A stretch of 64,000 nt of DNA from NCBI GenBank assembly GCA_017506865.1, contig JAFCMP010000040.1, positions 124,001-188,000 on the forward strand, given 5' to 3'. Below are positions 43,830 through 55,904 of this stretch, one piece after another. This DNA comes from Tribonema minus. Lineage: Eukaryota > Sar > Xanthophyceae > Tribonematales > Tribonemataceae. A program made the translations under genes and the position numbers. The notes beneath the pieces are model-generated. The model saw only the letters and a list, made by a program, of their open reading frames with translations, made no database searches and had not been told where the DNA came from. The first letter of the stretch is position 1. Every line of letters begins with the position of its first letter.

Positions 43830-45724
43830 ATGACGTGCTGCACGCTGCTATGGAGGTTTCTTGTAGCAGCGCTGCTGGTCGTGCAGCTGTGCGAGTGCTT
43901 CAGCGTGCCTGAGGGACGATGGCGTGCAGCCAGCCTCGCAGGTGATCAACGATGCAGCTATGCGCAGAGTAGCGAGCTCACGCCACTTGCTCCTACGGCA
44001 GTGCAGTTGAGCAGGGGATACTTTGCCAAACGCTTAGCAGCAGCAGCAGCAGCAGCGTTGCTAGCGCGGCCCACCGCATCGCTTGCAGCCATTGAAGGCG
44101 AGCGCAAGAAGCTGACCTACCAGACGACCGACAGCGGCTTGTCCTATGCAGACATAAAAATCGGCACAGGAAGGGAAGTGGAGGTCGGGCGCAGGGTGAA
44201 CATGCATTTTATTGGGAGGCTGGCTGGAAGACAGGGGTGGCAGTTCGAAAATACATATGAAAATGGAGAACCATTCAGGTGAGCATGCCCCGTGTTGCCA
44301 GGTTCACAATCCAGGATTGTGCAGGTTTTGAGGCTGCAGTTCATTTCCAGAGGTTGCGTCAAGCTACGCTATATGCCACACAGGAGCTGCGGCATGTGTA
44401 ACACAGTACAATCCAACCGCTTTCTCTGAAGGCACAACAACAAGGCAGATGACACATAGTGGACTACGGATGTTACAATTTCATCAGACGATGGAGTATA
44501 CATTTATAAAGCTGCCATGTTTACGCGAGCGCAAACACCGCCAGGCATATGTGTGCAACGGTGATGTCCAACAGCCTTTTTTACCAACCATTAAAAGCGA
44601 ATGTCTCGTCTAGCGGCTCCATGCTTATCAGTTTAACCTCCCATGATGTTAACCTGTGCTCGTAACTCAGTCAATACACGGTGTTCAACCATGCAGACAG
44701 TGTCAGCCGACGAAGCTCGCACTTCATGGTACTGTGGTGTTTGCAGTTTGCAGGCTACTGCATCAAAGAGCAGAGTGTGTTGCGTCGTCACGAGATGTCA
44801 CATCATACAACAAACCCTAAACGACCATTGCCATGTCAATCTATACCCCTATCAGGTTTACCCTTGGGCGGGACCGTGTGCTGTTGGGCTTGGAAGAGGG
44901 TGTGAAGGGCATGCGTGAAGGGGGCAAAAGGCGATTGGTGGTACCATCCACAATTGGCTATGTGGACAAAAGCATCATGCCTGTACCAGTGAGCTTCAGC
45001 AACAGGCAGCGCCTATATGCCACAGGTGAGAAGCCGCCGCTCTGTAATGAGCCCTCATTGAACGTATGGGCATGTCATGCCATGCCACGCGTACCTGAGA
45101 TCAGACGCACACAGTGTGATTCATCTTGTTGTGGGGGCGGGTCTGTGGGTGGCTGCCTGTGTCTGCCTACGGAAGGTAGAGCATGCAGAGGTGTCACATG
45201 TGGTGCTGCCTGCTCCGTGATTCGAAGCTTCCATGCCATCTATTGCAGGTGCTACAGTGTCATCATATAATGTAAATCTGCTGAAGTTTGCGTTGGACAT
45301 GTTGCAACTCATACCAGGCAGCACACTGGCAGGGGGATTGTGAATGCCAGCCTTTGTAAAGTCAGGAGAGTCGTGTCAAGCCGCACACTATGAATTCAGA
45401 ACAGAGGCTTGGAACGGTGGGTTGATGGTCTGCCATTGTCTGATGGCCTTCTGTGAATATATGTGACCAACGCTTGCACGTAACCACCATGGCACATTTG
45501 CCCTGTACACCGCCTCTGAGCAGTATACTCAAAGTATGTCAACATATGTACTTGTACGGCTGCCCTCTTGCACAAATATACGTCTCATCTCTTATGTGCA
45601 TGCGTGCTTCTCGTTGATTACTGCAGTGCTCAACGAGGTGCGGCGCACGCGCGAACGAGAGGCACTCGGACAGGACCTGGCCGGCGTAGTGGTGCTGGAT
45701 GTTGAGGTTGTCAGAGTGCTGTGA
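43830..45724 (+). CDS. FKBP-type peptidyl-prolyl isomerase, predicted thylakoid lumen
   Basis: Three exons, 43830-44278, 44856-45025 and 45627-45724, close in phase as 238 residues. Residues 1-23 form a signal peptide ending before Phe24 (CECFSVP). A basic, Ser/Ala-rich transit-like stretch follows. A second hydrophobic Ala-rich segment at about 66-87 (AKRLAAAAAAALLARPTASL) looks like a lumen-transfer domain. The FKBP domain has YQTTDSGLSYADIKIGTG, VNMHFIGRLA, then FTLGRDRVLLGLEEGVKGMR and RLVVPSTIGYVDK, and ends AGVVVLDVEVVRVL. The usual YTG is FIG, and the segment before the last strand is longer than in typical FKBPs, so isomerase activity is uncertain, as in many lumenal FKBPs. The triple leader supports a complex plastid. 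Confidence 0.9.
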
Positions 45725-46569
45725 TGAGCACTGTCACAGCTCAAGCGTACCTACCCTATCGGCTGCTATTATGACTGCCGACAGCGCTGGAAAGCGCACT
45801 GTTTCCACCACTGGGCTTGATGGGAGTAGTCACAGTGGCAGCTGTGGATGCAGTGAGCACGCGTAGAGGGAATGGCGTGGCATCGCAAACACTTTGACAT
45901 GACATGATTATAATATTCCCATTCACACCTGAGCTGCAAGAGCAGACTCAAGGCAAATAGGAAAGCCGCCCATCATGAAATATCAGCTACGGCGTCCTAC
46001 GTTTGCCACCTGGGCGGCCGCCCATGCAATGCCAGCGGCAGGAGATGAGAGCAGCATTGCGCAAGCGCCATTATAGAGTCATAACATTGACACCTGGCAT
46101 AAACGCTGACAAAGTTTATGTGCGTGATCAATTTTTTTTATGGTCAATAGAGGGCCTTTCTATGCCATAATCGGTGCTGTGCAGCCAAGAATGTGGCGCT
46201 TGCGGCCCCTGCAGTGAAGAATTACACCTTGCAAGGTCTGCTGACATACTCATTGGCGACTGTTGTCAACTGATATGTGCGGGCGCGCACCTCCCTCAGC
46301 AGATACATCGCTCCACTACGCCATGTGCGCTTGGAGAAAGACGCCATGCAACACTCATCATACTTGCTTGCGTTGCTGGTTTCTTGTTACATCGATGCCA
46401 CACATTGCAACTGTTGATAATTAAAACAGCTTTGTCAATTGCAGCCAATAATGAGAGCCCTTGCCACTGCCTTTGGGGCATTTCAAAAAAAAGCAATCGA
46501 GGACAGAGCCTTGATTGAAGTCAAGCAAGACAAGACACACCTGCTACGCCTGACGGTCACCATACTCAA
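45725..46569. other. Region with no recognised gene
   Basis: Low coding potential; nothing identified before the duplicated block that begins near 46570. Confidence 0.35.
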
Positions 46570-47039
46570 TGCACGTTAAACCAACTACGCAAACACGATG
46601 CAGCTATACAAGGCGTGCTTTGATGACAACAAATACATACCGTGTATACTTGGCGCAAGAAAACACGCGCGACGATGGCCAATGTCTATGCGTGTAGGCA
46701 GACGAAGCATCGCCTCTGCAAACAGATGCATCTTTGATGACAGCAGATGTGCATACATGATGCTCAAGGCACAATCCCGGCTGTGACCAATGCGTATGCA
46801 CAAACACGCACAGAGCATTACCCATCACCTCGTCGCACCAACAAGAAATCATATCGAAGGCAGTGCTCACACGTGACTTAACATCCAAAGTCAACAGCCG
46901 CATATAGGCCCTGCCCTCTAGGGTAGTCCACCCCCCTCCCCTCATTTACTGTGAACAGTTCAAATTGCGCGGCACTACGAAGAGCGACAGACACATAAGT
47001 GTTGGCGCTCACACTCGCAATGCCGCCCGCTGCTGCTTG

Positions 47040-47651
47040 TCAATGGCATTTTTTTTCACCGCCGCCGTTGTTCTGCTTGGGGCGGCGATACCGCACGCGC
47101 TTGGGCCGTGGCGCCGCAAGTGGCGCTGCGGCGGCAAGGGCAGCAGGTGACGGCTGCAGTGGCGGCGGCGCTGCACGGCCGGTCGCCGCCTTGCCCTTGG
47201 GCCTCTTCTTGGTCTTGAGGTGAACATAATGGCAGCCTCTGCCTCTGCTGCAAGTGGACCATGGCCACCAGTTGTCCCAGCAGACGTTGTGCGCTAGGAG
47301 GCCGTTGGGCGCTCGCATGCCCTCGTTCCCCAGTGTGGGAGGCGGGTCGTGCAGTTCCCCATGCACACGAGGGCAATCGTTGCCAGACGTGCACCTGCCC
47401 TCACGGTGGTCGAAGCAAATTCGATGCGTGATGCTACCGTTTGGCGCCTGACCTCGCCAACACTGCTGCCTAGGTCTCGGTTGCGCGCTGACGGTGTCAG
47501 GCACGCTGGCGCCGCCGCTGGTGGGGGGCACGGCACCAACTTGAAGCTGCTGCGGCAGGCCACATGGCACCTCCACTGCCGCCGACCTGCTGCGCATGTT
47601 AGCCTCCAAGTGCTGCTGCGGCGGCTGCTGATGCTGGCGCTGCTGTGGTGG

Positions 47652-47688
<37 letters not shown>

Positions 47689-49074
47689 GGTAGCTTGCAC
47701 TCCTGCTGTGATTGCGGCACCAGCTCCTGCTGCTGCTGCGGTTGCTGTGTCCGCACCTGTGGCTGCGGTGGTCGCACACTTCCCTCACGCGCGCCGCTGC
47801 CGCCGTCGGCGCGGACGTCAGGGTCCTTGCGATTGCGGCGCGCCAGCGTCTTCAACTCAACCTCATCGAGGAGAACTCGAAGCTGCTGGAGGCACGCACG
47901 GCAACGTGCGTGGGCGTCGGCTGCTAATGTGCCCGGCCCACCGGCACCCGCACTGCTGCTGTCATCAGCGTCTCCGCCGCCAGTGCTGCTGACAAGTGCC
48001 GGCAGAGCTGCCGGCACACTCGCAGCGGTGGCAGTCGCCGCGGGAGCGCGCTGTTGCATGAGCATGACCTCCTGCTGCTGCTGATGCCAGTGGCGCTGCT
48101 GCTGCTGTGGCGAGAGCTGCGCGCTGCTGTGATAACCAGCGCTGCGCATTGGCGACGTCGCGATAGGCGCGCGTTCAACCGCGACCTTTGCAGTCCACAA
48201 TTCTCCATCCACTGTGCTCTTGTGTTCTTCCTTTGACGCCTGCTGGACAGCATACATGGTCACATGCACATAGTGAAGTACGAGGTGACCGCGTTCGCAC
48301 GACGACCATATTGATATGACCACTGTGCTGCAACCACGAAGAATCAAGGAGGGCCTCACACCATGACGACAGCTAGCCTTTTTGCCACTCGATGATGTGT
48401 GTCAACAGATTGCGTAACTGTTCACAAACATATGCTTATGGTATGCGGGGGCATGCACAGCCAGGTCACCTCACGCCGTAAGCCTCAGTGCCAGTGGCGC
48501 CGAGCCAGCAACCGCATGCTGCCGTGCCACCTATGTCGCCAACACCAACTTCAATATTGCCTTATTTAACTTAAACTTCAAGGATGTGAACATTCGGCAG
48601 TACATGTTGAAGTTAATGCACCTCAACATAGGGAGTTGAAGTGCAAAGCTGCGCAAACAAGCGGTGCTGCGCAATTGCGGCAACGTACCTTGAAGCTCAG
48701 GCTCTCCGTCAGCGCCGCTTCACGCTCAAGCAGCGCCCAAGGCGGCGACGAAGCGCGCAGCTCCTGCGAGGGCAAAGGCGGCAGCGGAACCTCCATCGCC
48801 GCATCTGGCGCGCTGGGCGTTGGCGACAGCAGGGTGTCCGTTGCGGGTGCGGCGCAGACGGCTGCCGTGGCCCAAGCATCCTGTCTGAGAGGGGGATGCT
48901 TGATGCCGACAGGGGGGCGCTATGCAGCGCGGGCGGCGCTATCGTCTCCAGCGGCGTGCATGGTGTGCTGATGCTGACAGACGCGCACGGGTTGCCCGGT
49001 GACGATGACACCTGCAGCGCCGGCGATTGCACGTCAAAGGTCATCGTCGGCGCCTCTGTCTTGCCCTCCATCAC
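47040..49074 (-). CDS. CCCH zinc-finger protein, truncated duplicate
   Basis: Exons 49074-48689 and 48377-47040. The second carries a conserved-looking N-terminal block (SSCERGHLVLHYVHVTMYAV, then VERAPIATSP), a long Gln/Pro/Ala-rich middle with a run of about 12 Gln, two CCCH fingers (C-FDHREGR-C-TSGND-C-PRV-H and C-WDNWWPWST-C-SRGRG-C-HYV-H) and a basic tail PRPKRVRYRRPKQ that suits a nuclear signal. CCCH fingers usually bind RNA. The first exon resembles the exon pair 59749-59369 / 59001-58843 of the larger gene fused together, but lacks one base near 48830. Its 5' half is therefore out of frame, and at least part of this copy may be decayed. No upstream exons of the larger gene are present. 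Confidence 0.6.
47648..47688. repeat. CTG/CAG trinucleotide run
   Basis: About 12-13 CTG units interrupted near their ends. They encode the poly-Gln tract of the minus-strand CCCH gene copy; the right-hand copy has only short CTG runs here. Confidence 0.9.
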
Positions 49075-49190
49075 CTGCGTGGCAGTGCAAGAAGAAAAAT
49101 CAGTGTTGTTCAGAAGCGGCACATGGTGATACATATAGCAGCCTGTGCCTCAAAGTGATGGCGTCTCATTGGGAGCTGGTGACATGATGA

Positions 49191-50119
49191 TGTCAGGCCT
49201 ATCGTCTGTGGAAGGCAGATGACAGGTGACATAAAGTGTCAGCAGAGCTCAGCAGAGGAACATGCAAAACTGACAAGGGTGTCATATGGGACGTGCAGCA
49301 ATAGACTGACCATAAATGGGAGCAGAACAACACGGTCATCGCCAAGCAACTGAACTTGAGCTACATATAAAACTGCACGCTCAAAACGGAATGCTGACGC
49401 CATGGCTGACTCTGGCATCGGGCCATCAGCAGTAGTTGGGCGGTACAATGCATTCATTATACTAGTGAACAAAGGCAACGACACTCTTGTGTGTGTTGTA
49501 TTGGCAGGTATCTACATGATTGTACACGCAACAACAAACCAGCACTGGAATTGCAGCCAACAGTAGCACACCACAGTGCTAGTAGAGGTGCATGTTCAAC
49601 AGTGTCTGGTGTGCTGATGCACTTCCGCTTCGCAAACCCTACCCCAGACATCAACTATCAAAGCCCTACACGCTCTGTCTTCTAGTTCCTGACTTGTCGC
49701 ACCTCGGATTTGTAGATAGCGTTGAGGTAAATCTGCCATGCATCTTCAGCGCTTGGCGCTATAGTATACCGGCTGAGTACCAGTGCCACCGCGCTTCGCC
49801 CACGAGTCTACGGTTTGAGCCTACTTCACTGTGTGAAGATACAAAAACGCCTCTGCCGCGCACCAGTTTTTCTGCCAACTGTCCAAAGACAGGAATCAAT
49901 TACCGAGCATGATCATACCTGATATGAGCGACCTCCAGTGCTTGACTCTTCCAGCCATTCCACATCCCTTCCAGGCTCCTCCCTCAGGCTCCCATCCAGC
50001 CCTGTCTAGGCAGCAGCCCCTGATCCTAAAGATCTCCTTTTTGTCACAGGCGCCGTACCAGCTGCTTCTTCCTGACAGGATCGGTAGAGGCAAGATGCCA
50101 CAGGTGATCCGGCGCGGTC
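49191..50119. other. Region with no recognised gene
   Basis: Only short open stretches without motifs. Confidence 0.35.
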
Positions 50120-52950
50120 AGGGTAGCAGCATTCGTTGATGAACACTCCGGACGATTCTCGAGTTTTTGATGGTGAAGTTTGCCGTAGTCGGCCGAAATC
50201 GATCACGCCGCACTTGATGTTGCGCGCCCGCCTCGAGACTCACAGAGAAAGAGGATGGCAACGAGAAACAGGAGTCGGCATTGGCAGACATCAGAACGGG
50301 GCAGCACGTGATGTCGTGCTGCGCGCTGCCGGAAAAGGCAGGCTTTTGAACCTCCTTCACCTTGGTTTTTAAAAAAGCGAGAGGAGCGGTGGCGTGGCGT
50401 TGGCGTTGCGCCCCGTGCGCCTGTAAACTAGTTGGAATTACCACGCAATGGTAATCGTGCACATGCCCGCGGGAGAAAAAGTTGCCAGGGACGCCAGAGG
50501 CTGGGGGGAAGACTTTGGAGGCAGTGAACTGCACACGCGCGTACACGAGCTCACGATGAGGAAATTCGGTCTACGATCGCGAGGTGCGGAGAGGCACCTG
50601 CCACAATTCCAGCACGGCACCGTTATCAGCTTCGAATGACGCAACCATCTACTCCAACACTGGTATCGTTCGGCATCACACCGGCATACATCCTGCTCTG
50701 TCTTGGCCCTCAGGCAAGTCACAGACTGGGTTGCTAAACATTTGGGCTCAGAGGTGGCTCTTGAGGTTGCAGATCGTTGCAGCCGCCTCATGCCTGTACG
50801 TAGTGATGTCTGCAGCAGGGCGTGATTGGGAAGAGGTAGACGCTCGCCTTTGGCTTGCGTACGTGCTCGCGGGGAGCGAAGTAGCCAGGGACAGCTGAGG
50901 GCGTGGGGGCAGTTGATAGGCGTATGTCGCTGCTTTCGATGGACAAGCGAAGGCCCGCACACCCCCGGAGGATGCGCATGGGGGCAGCTAATCAACAGGC
51001 TCAGTTGGCTTCAGCTGTATTATCTTTGCGCACTGGCTGATTGACTTGTGCTGGGGCTGAAGGCCGTGAGCCGGGGGGGTGGGGTGCTGAGAAAGTCGAG
51101 TGCGCAAGAGCTCTCTCGGAATCTCGCAACTTCGCTTGTTTTCATCGTCTGTCGGCGCTTGCGCTGCCAGGGACGCTGCTACAAAGCTGTATGCTCATGC
51201 ATTTGGGCGCTCGGCATTGTCTATTTGTGTCTCTGGTGAGCTGGCTAGGAGCTTGTCCATGTTCCTGCCGGTCTTTCTGTGAGGGGTCGTACGCTTGGCT
51301 TGTATAACGCCCACGGGCTAAAAAGTCATGGTTCCTCATGGTCGGGTTTGGTCTCCGATCATACCCACGCTACTTCGAGTCCCTTCTCTTCCTTCGTGCC
51401 AGTCTAATGTTGAAAACCCAAAAGCTTGGGGGTGAGAATTTCAGTGCAGATTTTTCGTGTTGCTCTTGATATGGTGGCACAGGCGTAGATAGGGTGGTGG
51501 TGGGTCAATCGAGGCCATAGACGTACGTGAGCGATTCGGTGTCGCGCCGTTACCCTTAGGTATAGTGTAGATGGGGAGCGGAGGCACCACTTTGGATAGC
51601 TGTGTGTGCCACCGTTTACCTTTGGCATGATGCTTGTGTAGGGTCAGTGTAGCGCTGTGTCACCATGCACATATATTGGGCATGATCGCCCTGATCGTAA
51701 TCATTTGCAGTGCTGACAGATGGTTGCTTGCTGCCTTGTCACTGCTCGCTCATGCTCACCTTTGCGTTCCTGCCCTTGTCCACTGTCTACACGCATGTGA
51801 ACGACCACGCACACGCATGAGAGATTGGTCTACGCATCGCGAGGAACGGAGTTTCGGCTTTCAGCATCAGCAAGCGTCATCATGGTGCGCGAAGCAAAGG
51901 CAAGACTCACAACCTTGTTCAAACAGCAGTGGGCAAAGAGCGTGGGGCTCATTGAGCGTTTGTTTGTTTGCCGCTCCGCCTCCGTGCTCACAAATAACAC
52001 TATTACCATTGTGTACATGCCCGTAAGGAAGAGAATAGCAGGGGTTTGACCAGGGTTTGGCGGCAGTTGAGAGGCGCTTGTTGCTGCTTTCGATGGACTG
52101 GCGAAGGCCCGCACACCCCCGGAGGATGCGCATGGGGGCAGCTAATCAACAGGCTCAGTCGGTTTCAGCTGTGTTCCATTTGCGCACTGGCTGATTGACT
52201 TGTGCTGGGGCTGAAGGCCGTGAGCTGGGTGGGTGGGGTGCTGAGAGAGTCAAGTGCGCAAGAGCTCTCTCGCAATCTCACAACTTCGCTTGTTTTCATC
52301 GTCTGTCGGCGCCTGCGCTGCCAGGGACACTGCTACGAAGCTGTATGCTCATTCACTTGGGCGCTCGGCATTGTCTGTTTGTGCCTCTGGTGAGCCGGCT
52401 AGGAGCTTCTTTCATGGTCCTAGTCGGTCTTGCTGGGAGAGCCAGTAGTGGCGGCTTGTATAAGAAAAGCCCCATGGCATCTCATGGTTCGGAATTGGTC
52501 TCCGGGCTATCACCCAGACTTTTTAGGTTCCCTCTCTTTCTACGCGCTACATAGAGTTGATGTACTTGGTGGAAGAGTCCACCAGTACAGTGCTTGGTGG
52601 AACAGTTTACACAAGTACAGTGATCTACTTCACAGTAATCAATTGCTCGCATATGGGTGATCGCCAGCAGCGGTCTATGCCCTTTCTTGTGATGGTGGCA
52701 CAGGCACAAGCGTAGATAGATGGGGTGTGGCGGTCACTCGAGGCCATAGATGTATGTGCGCGATTCGGTGCCGCGCCATTACCCTTAGGTATAGTGTAGA
52801 TGGGGAGCGGTGGCAACACTTTCGTTTGTCGCGTGTGTGCCACCGTGTCCCTCTGCAGTGGTGCTTGTGTACGATCAGTGTAGTGCTGTGTCACCATGTA
52901 CATTGGGCATGATTCAACCAATCCTGTGCATTCGCAGTGCTGACGGTCTC
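50120..52950. repeat. Diverged tandem duplication, unit about 1.2 kb plus partial third copy
   Basis: Unit B (about 50530-51770) and unit C (about 51770-52950) align along much of their length. The 40-odd bases around GCACACCCCCGGAGGATGCG (50957, 52111) and around TTACCCTTAGGTATAGTGTA (51550, 52778) are identical, while flanks are 75-85% alike. A partial copy A (about 50120-50530) shares the start of the unit. No conserved open frame spans the units. Confidence 0.75.
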
Positions 52951-54999
52951 ATACACATGTACCCACACGTTGCCACGCCATTTGCTCCCACGTGCTAACT
53001 TCTGCGCGTCTGTGTTGTCTGCGGCTTGTGCGCGCATGCGACTTGCCTCAAGCACTTCCGACGGGGGCAATGCCATGTACGGGATCCCTGGACTTGGGAT
53101 GGAGCGACCTGCGCCAGCTACAGCAGCAGCAGCAGCGCAACTGCTCCATCACAGCTATCACGGCTGATGCTACCACCTCAACGGTGCCCAATACCTGTGC
53201 TGCCGCGTCTCGACTGCAGCATCTCCAACACCTCAGCCATCACGGCCGTCTCACGATTGGAGCTTTTGGCATCCAGAAGCGCCTGTGCCTGCTCTACTTC
53301 CGCCGCTGCTGCAACTTCATGGTGATCTGGCGATAGCGGCACCGTGCGGTGGCCTTCTCAGCGGCACTATCACCCCACGCGGACAGCGATTGCGCCTCTT
53401 GGCTGTGGCCGCAGCGCTCGCCTCTCAACTGCGGCAGCGCTCGACTCACGAGGACTGCGCAAGACACTTCAGCAGTGCTCGCTGCGGCCATCTCATCGGC
53501 TATTTCCCTGCCCGGTGTCACAGCGGTGACGCGCGTCAGTCCGCCGCCGCCGCTGCCACCTGTCAGTTCTGGTCTGACAGCAGCGGCGGCGACTGTGATA
53601 GCCAAGGACCCATGCCGTAAGGGTCAACGTAGGGGGTTTGAGTTCAGCAGCGGCAGCCGCCGCTGAACTGCTTTGAATTGTCAGTGATCAGAGGTCGTCG
53701 CAGCCACGGCCGCACCATTTTATGGTCTCCTTTTCCGGCCACAGCAGCTCGGTTTCTATGAACCACACCTTTCGGCATTGTCACATTCAGTGCCATGCAT
53801 AGTGTTGAAATTTTTGTCCATTCTGATGCCACTTTTGTGGCCGACAGCTACTTGGTGTGTAAATGCACGCAATTGATCAGTCTGCGCATTGGTTCAATGA
53901 TCTCTCTGACTTTTCAATCTTGCTATTATCATGCTTTCATGTCTGATCTATGCACCACATTCTGTTTCAAAAATGTATCTTCCTTCATGGTCTCAGCTTC
54001 AATTTGCACATGCAAACTTTTGTAGTGCGTAGCAGCAGAGGCTTGCAGAGAACAACGTGCAGCATGATACTCAAGTGCATGCTTGGCCCCGCTGAATGAG
54101 GTTCTCATGGCAGTGAGGACATGACAGAGAAAAATTCATGGACATCTGCATGCAACGGCACTGCAATACCTAGTAGGAGCTATTTGTATGACGCCAGGCT
54201 GACAGGATCATGACTGACACTACACGGGTCCAGCAATAGGCCAGCTCTTGCAAATCAGTCATCAACGATGTCTGGTGCAGTGTAGGGCCTGCGATACCAT
54301 GCACTACTTGTGTTGGCGTCCTAAGCTGATTGCAGAAACAGCATTATGTGTTGATGCCAGAACTTGCTTGCAGGTTCGTTGCGTGCTGCCTGTCCACCAC
54401 TGCTTTGTTGCCCATCACTCAGAGCTGACGATTACACAATTAAAGAACGTTTTTTCATGTTTGTCGAGCCCTGGTGCAGAGGAACGGGTACGCATTGCCA
54501 CCTCAAGGCGACGGCGCGGATAGCCCTCACCCTCGTTGTGACAATTTGTGCAGGTCGGGTTACGGCTTGGTGCCGACTTAGGGTTTGCCCGCTGTACCTG
54601 GTCACCTATTCCAACCAGAGGGAATTATTATGCGCAGGCATCAATGGGATGCTGCCGGTACAGCGCCGGTGCTGGAGGCGCCGCAGTCATGCGCAGCGCT
54701 CCCCAATGTTAGTGTCACCTCCATGCCGGCTACCAAAGGGAGTGTGTTCTCCATGTCAGCCATTGCAAAGCGAGTGCTGAGCAACAGGGCGTTGGCCGTG
54801 CGGTACTGCTGATACATACACGGCAACTGCCTCGCGGACGCACACGCGCTGAAGCCAGTGTTCCTGCCGCGTGTTGCAGGCGCCGCAACAGTAGGCGCTG
54901 TTGCAAGGAGCTCTGCTGCTCTGAACGCTGCGTGCAATGGCGCATGGATCACTGATTGATGCGCGGAGGGCTGCCATGCCGAGCGCGGATGCGCTGGGC
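52951..54999. other. Region with weak coding-like pieces only
   Basis: 53150-53610 is GCA/GCC-rich and stays open in several frames. On the minus strand 53342-53240 reads EVAAAAEVEQAQALLDAKSS and continues for some 25 residues before a stop, which looks helical. I found no acceptor, donor and start set that makes a gene. GCAGCGG runs lie at 53645-53665. Confidence 0.35.
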
Positions 55000-55205
55000 G
55001 ATGACGCGTTGACATGCTGAGTGCTGGAAAGCTGAGCACTGACATAGCGAGCTGAGCGCTGATGTGCTGATCACTGCTGCGCCGAGCGCTGTCACACACT
55101 GAGCACACACCCCCCGCGTGCTGAGCACTGATGCGGTGAGCACTGATGCGGTGAGCGCTGATGCGCTGAGCAGCAAACCACGCTGACCCGCTGAGCGCTG
55201 ATGCA
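55000..55205. repeat. GCTGAGCGCTGATGC minisatellite
   Basis: Diverged units of about 14-16 bases (GCTGAGCACTGATGCGGT and variants) repeat about a dozen times, most regular at 55120-55175. Confidence 0.8.
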
Positions 55206-55904
55206 CAAAATGGCGACTGCACCACGCCATCATGTTTGAAAACTCTCATCCAATTTGGACAAATGGTTGTTTGAACGCAGCCTGGCAAGTCGGAACTTGC
55301 TCAGTGCACATCACCGTTAACTGAATGGAAGTATGCAACAAATAACAGAGTCTGAATCAGATGGTGCAAGTCATATCTCAGTGGGCGCCTTAAGGCAGAG
55401 CATGATCGCATGTAACACGACAAGACGACCTGCGTGCCTGACCCTTGCCATACTAATGCCATGTCGCACCAACTACGCAGACACGACTCAGCTATACAAG
55501 GCGTACTTGTGATGAGAAAAAACACGGTGCGAACCATACAGCGTACACATAGCGCAAGAACTCGCGCACGGCGATGGCCAATGCCCAAGCATGTACATGC
55601 GTGAAGACAAAGCATCGCCGATGTTGCACAAACGTAATCTTGCTGAGAGCAGATGTGCTGGGTACAGACTGCGCACTCATGGCGCTAAAGGCACAGTTCC
55701 GGCTATACATGGACATCGCACATGCACAGATACGCACAGAGCATACCCATCACCTCATTGCGCAAAAAGCAGTCCATTGGAAGGTAGCGCTTACGCGTGA
55801 CTTAACATCCAAAGTCAACAGCCACATGTAAGCCCTGCCCTCTAGGGTGATCCACCCCCCTGCCCACCTGTACCACGGGCGGCACTACCGATATTGGTTG
55901 GGCG
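55206..55904. other. Intergenic region, start of right-hand duplicated block
   Basis: No gene seen. 55470-55865 is the counterpart of 46570-46945. Confidence 0.4.

Larger units (their letters stand above)
46570..49190. repeat. Segmental duplication, left (shortened) copy
   Basis: Matches 55470-60400 in the same orientation with internal losses. Shared landmarks: GCCCTGCCCTCTAGGGT (46909 and 55832), GAGCGACAGACAC (46981 and 56310), the CCCH exon, AACATAGGGAGTTGAAG (48626 and 58780) and TGATACATATA...GCAGCCTGTGC (49126 and 60350). Confidence 0.85.

Noticed and set aside
54641-55288. 215-residue minus-strand frame
   Set aside because: Half of it is translation of the GCTGAGC minisatellite and the rest has no motif; no splice support.
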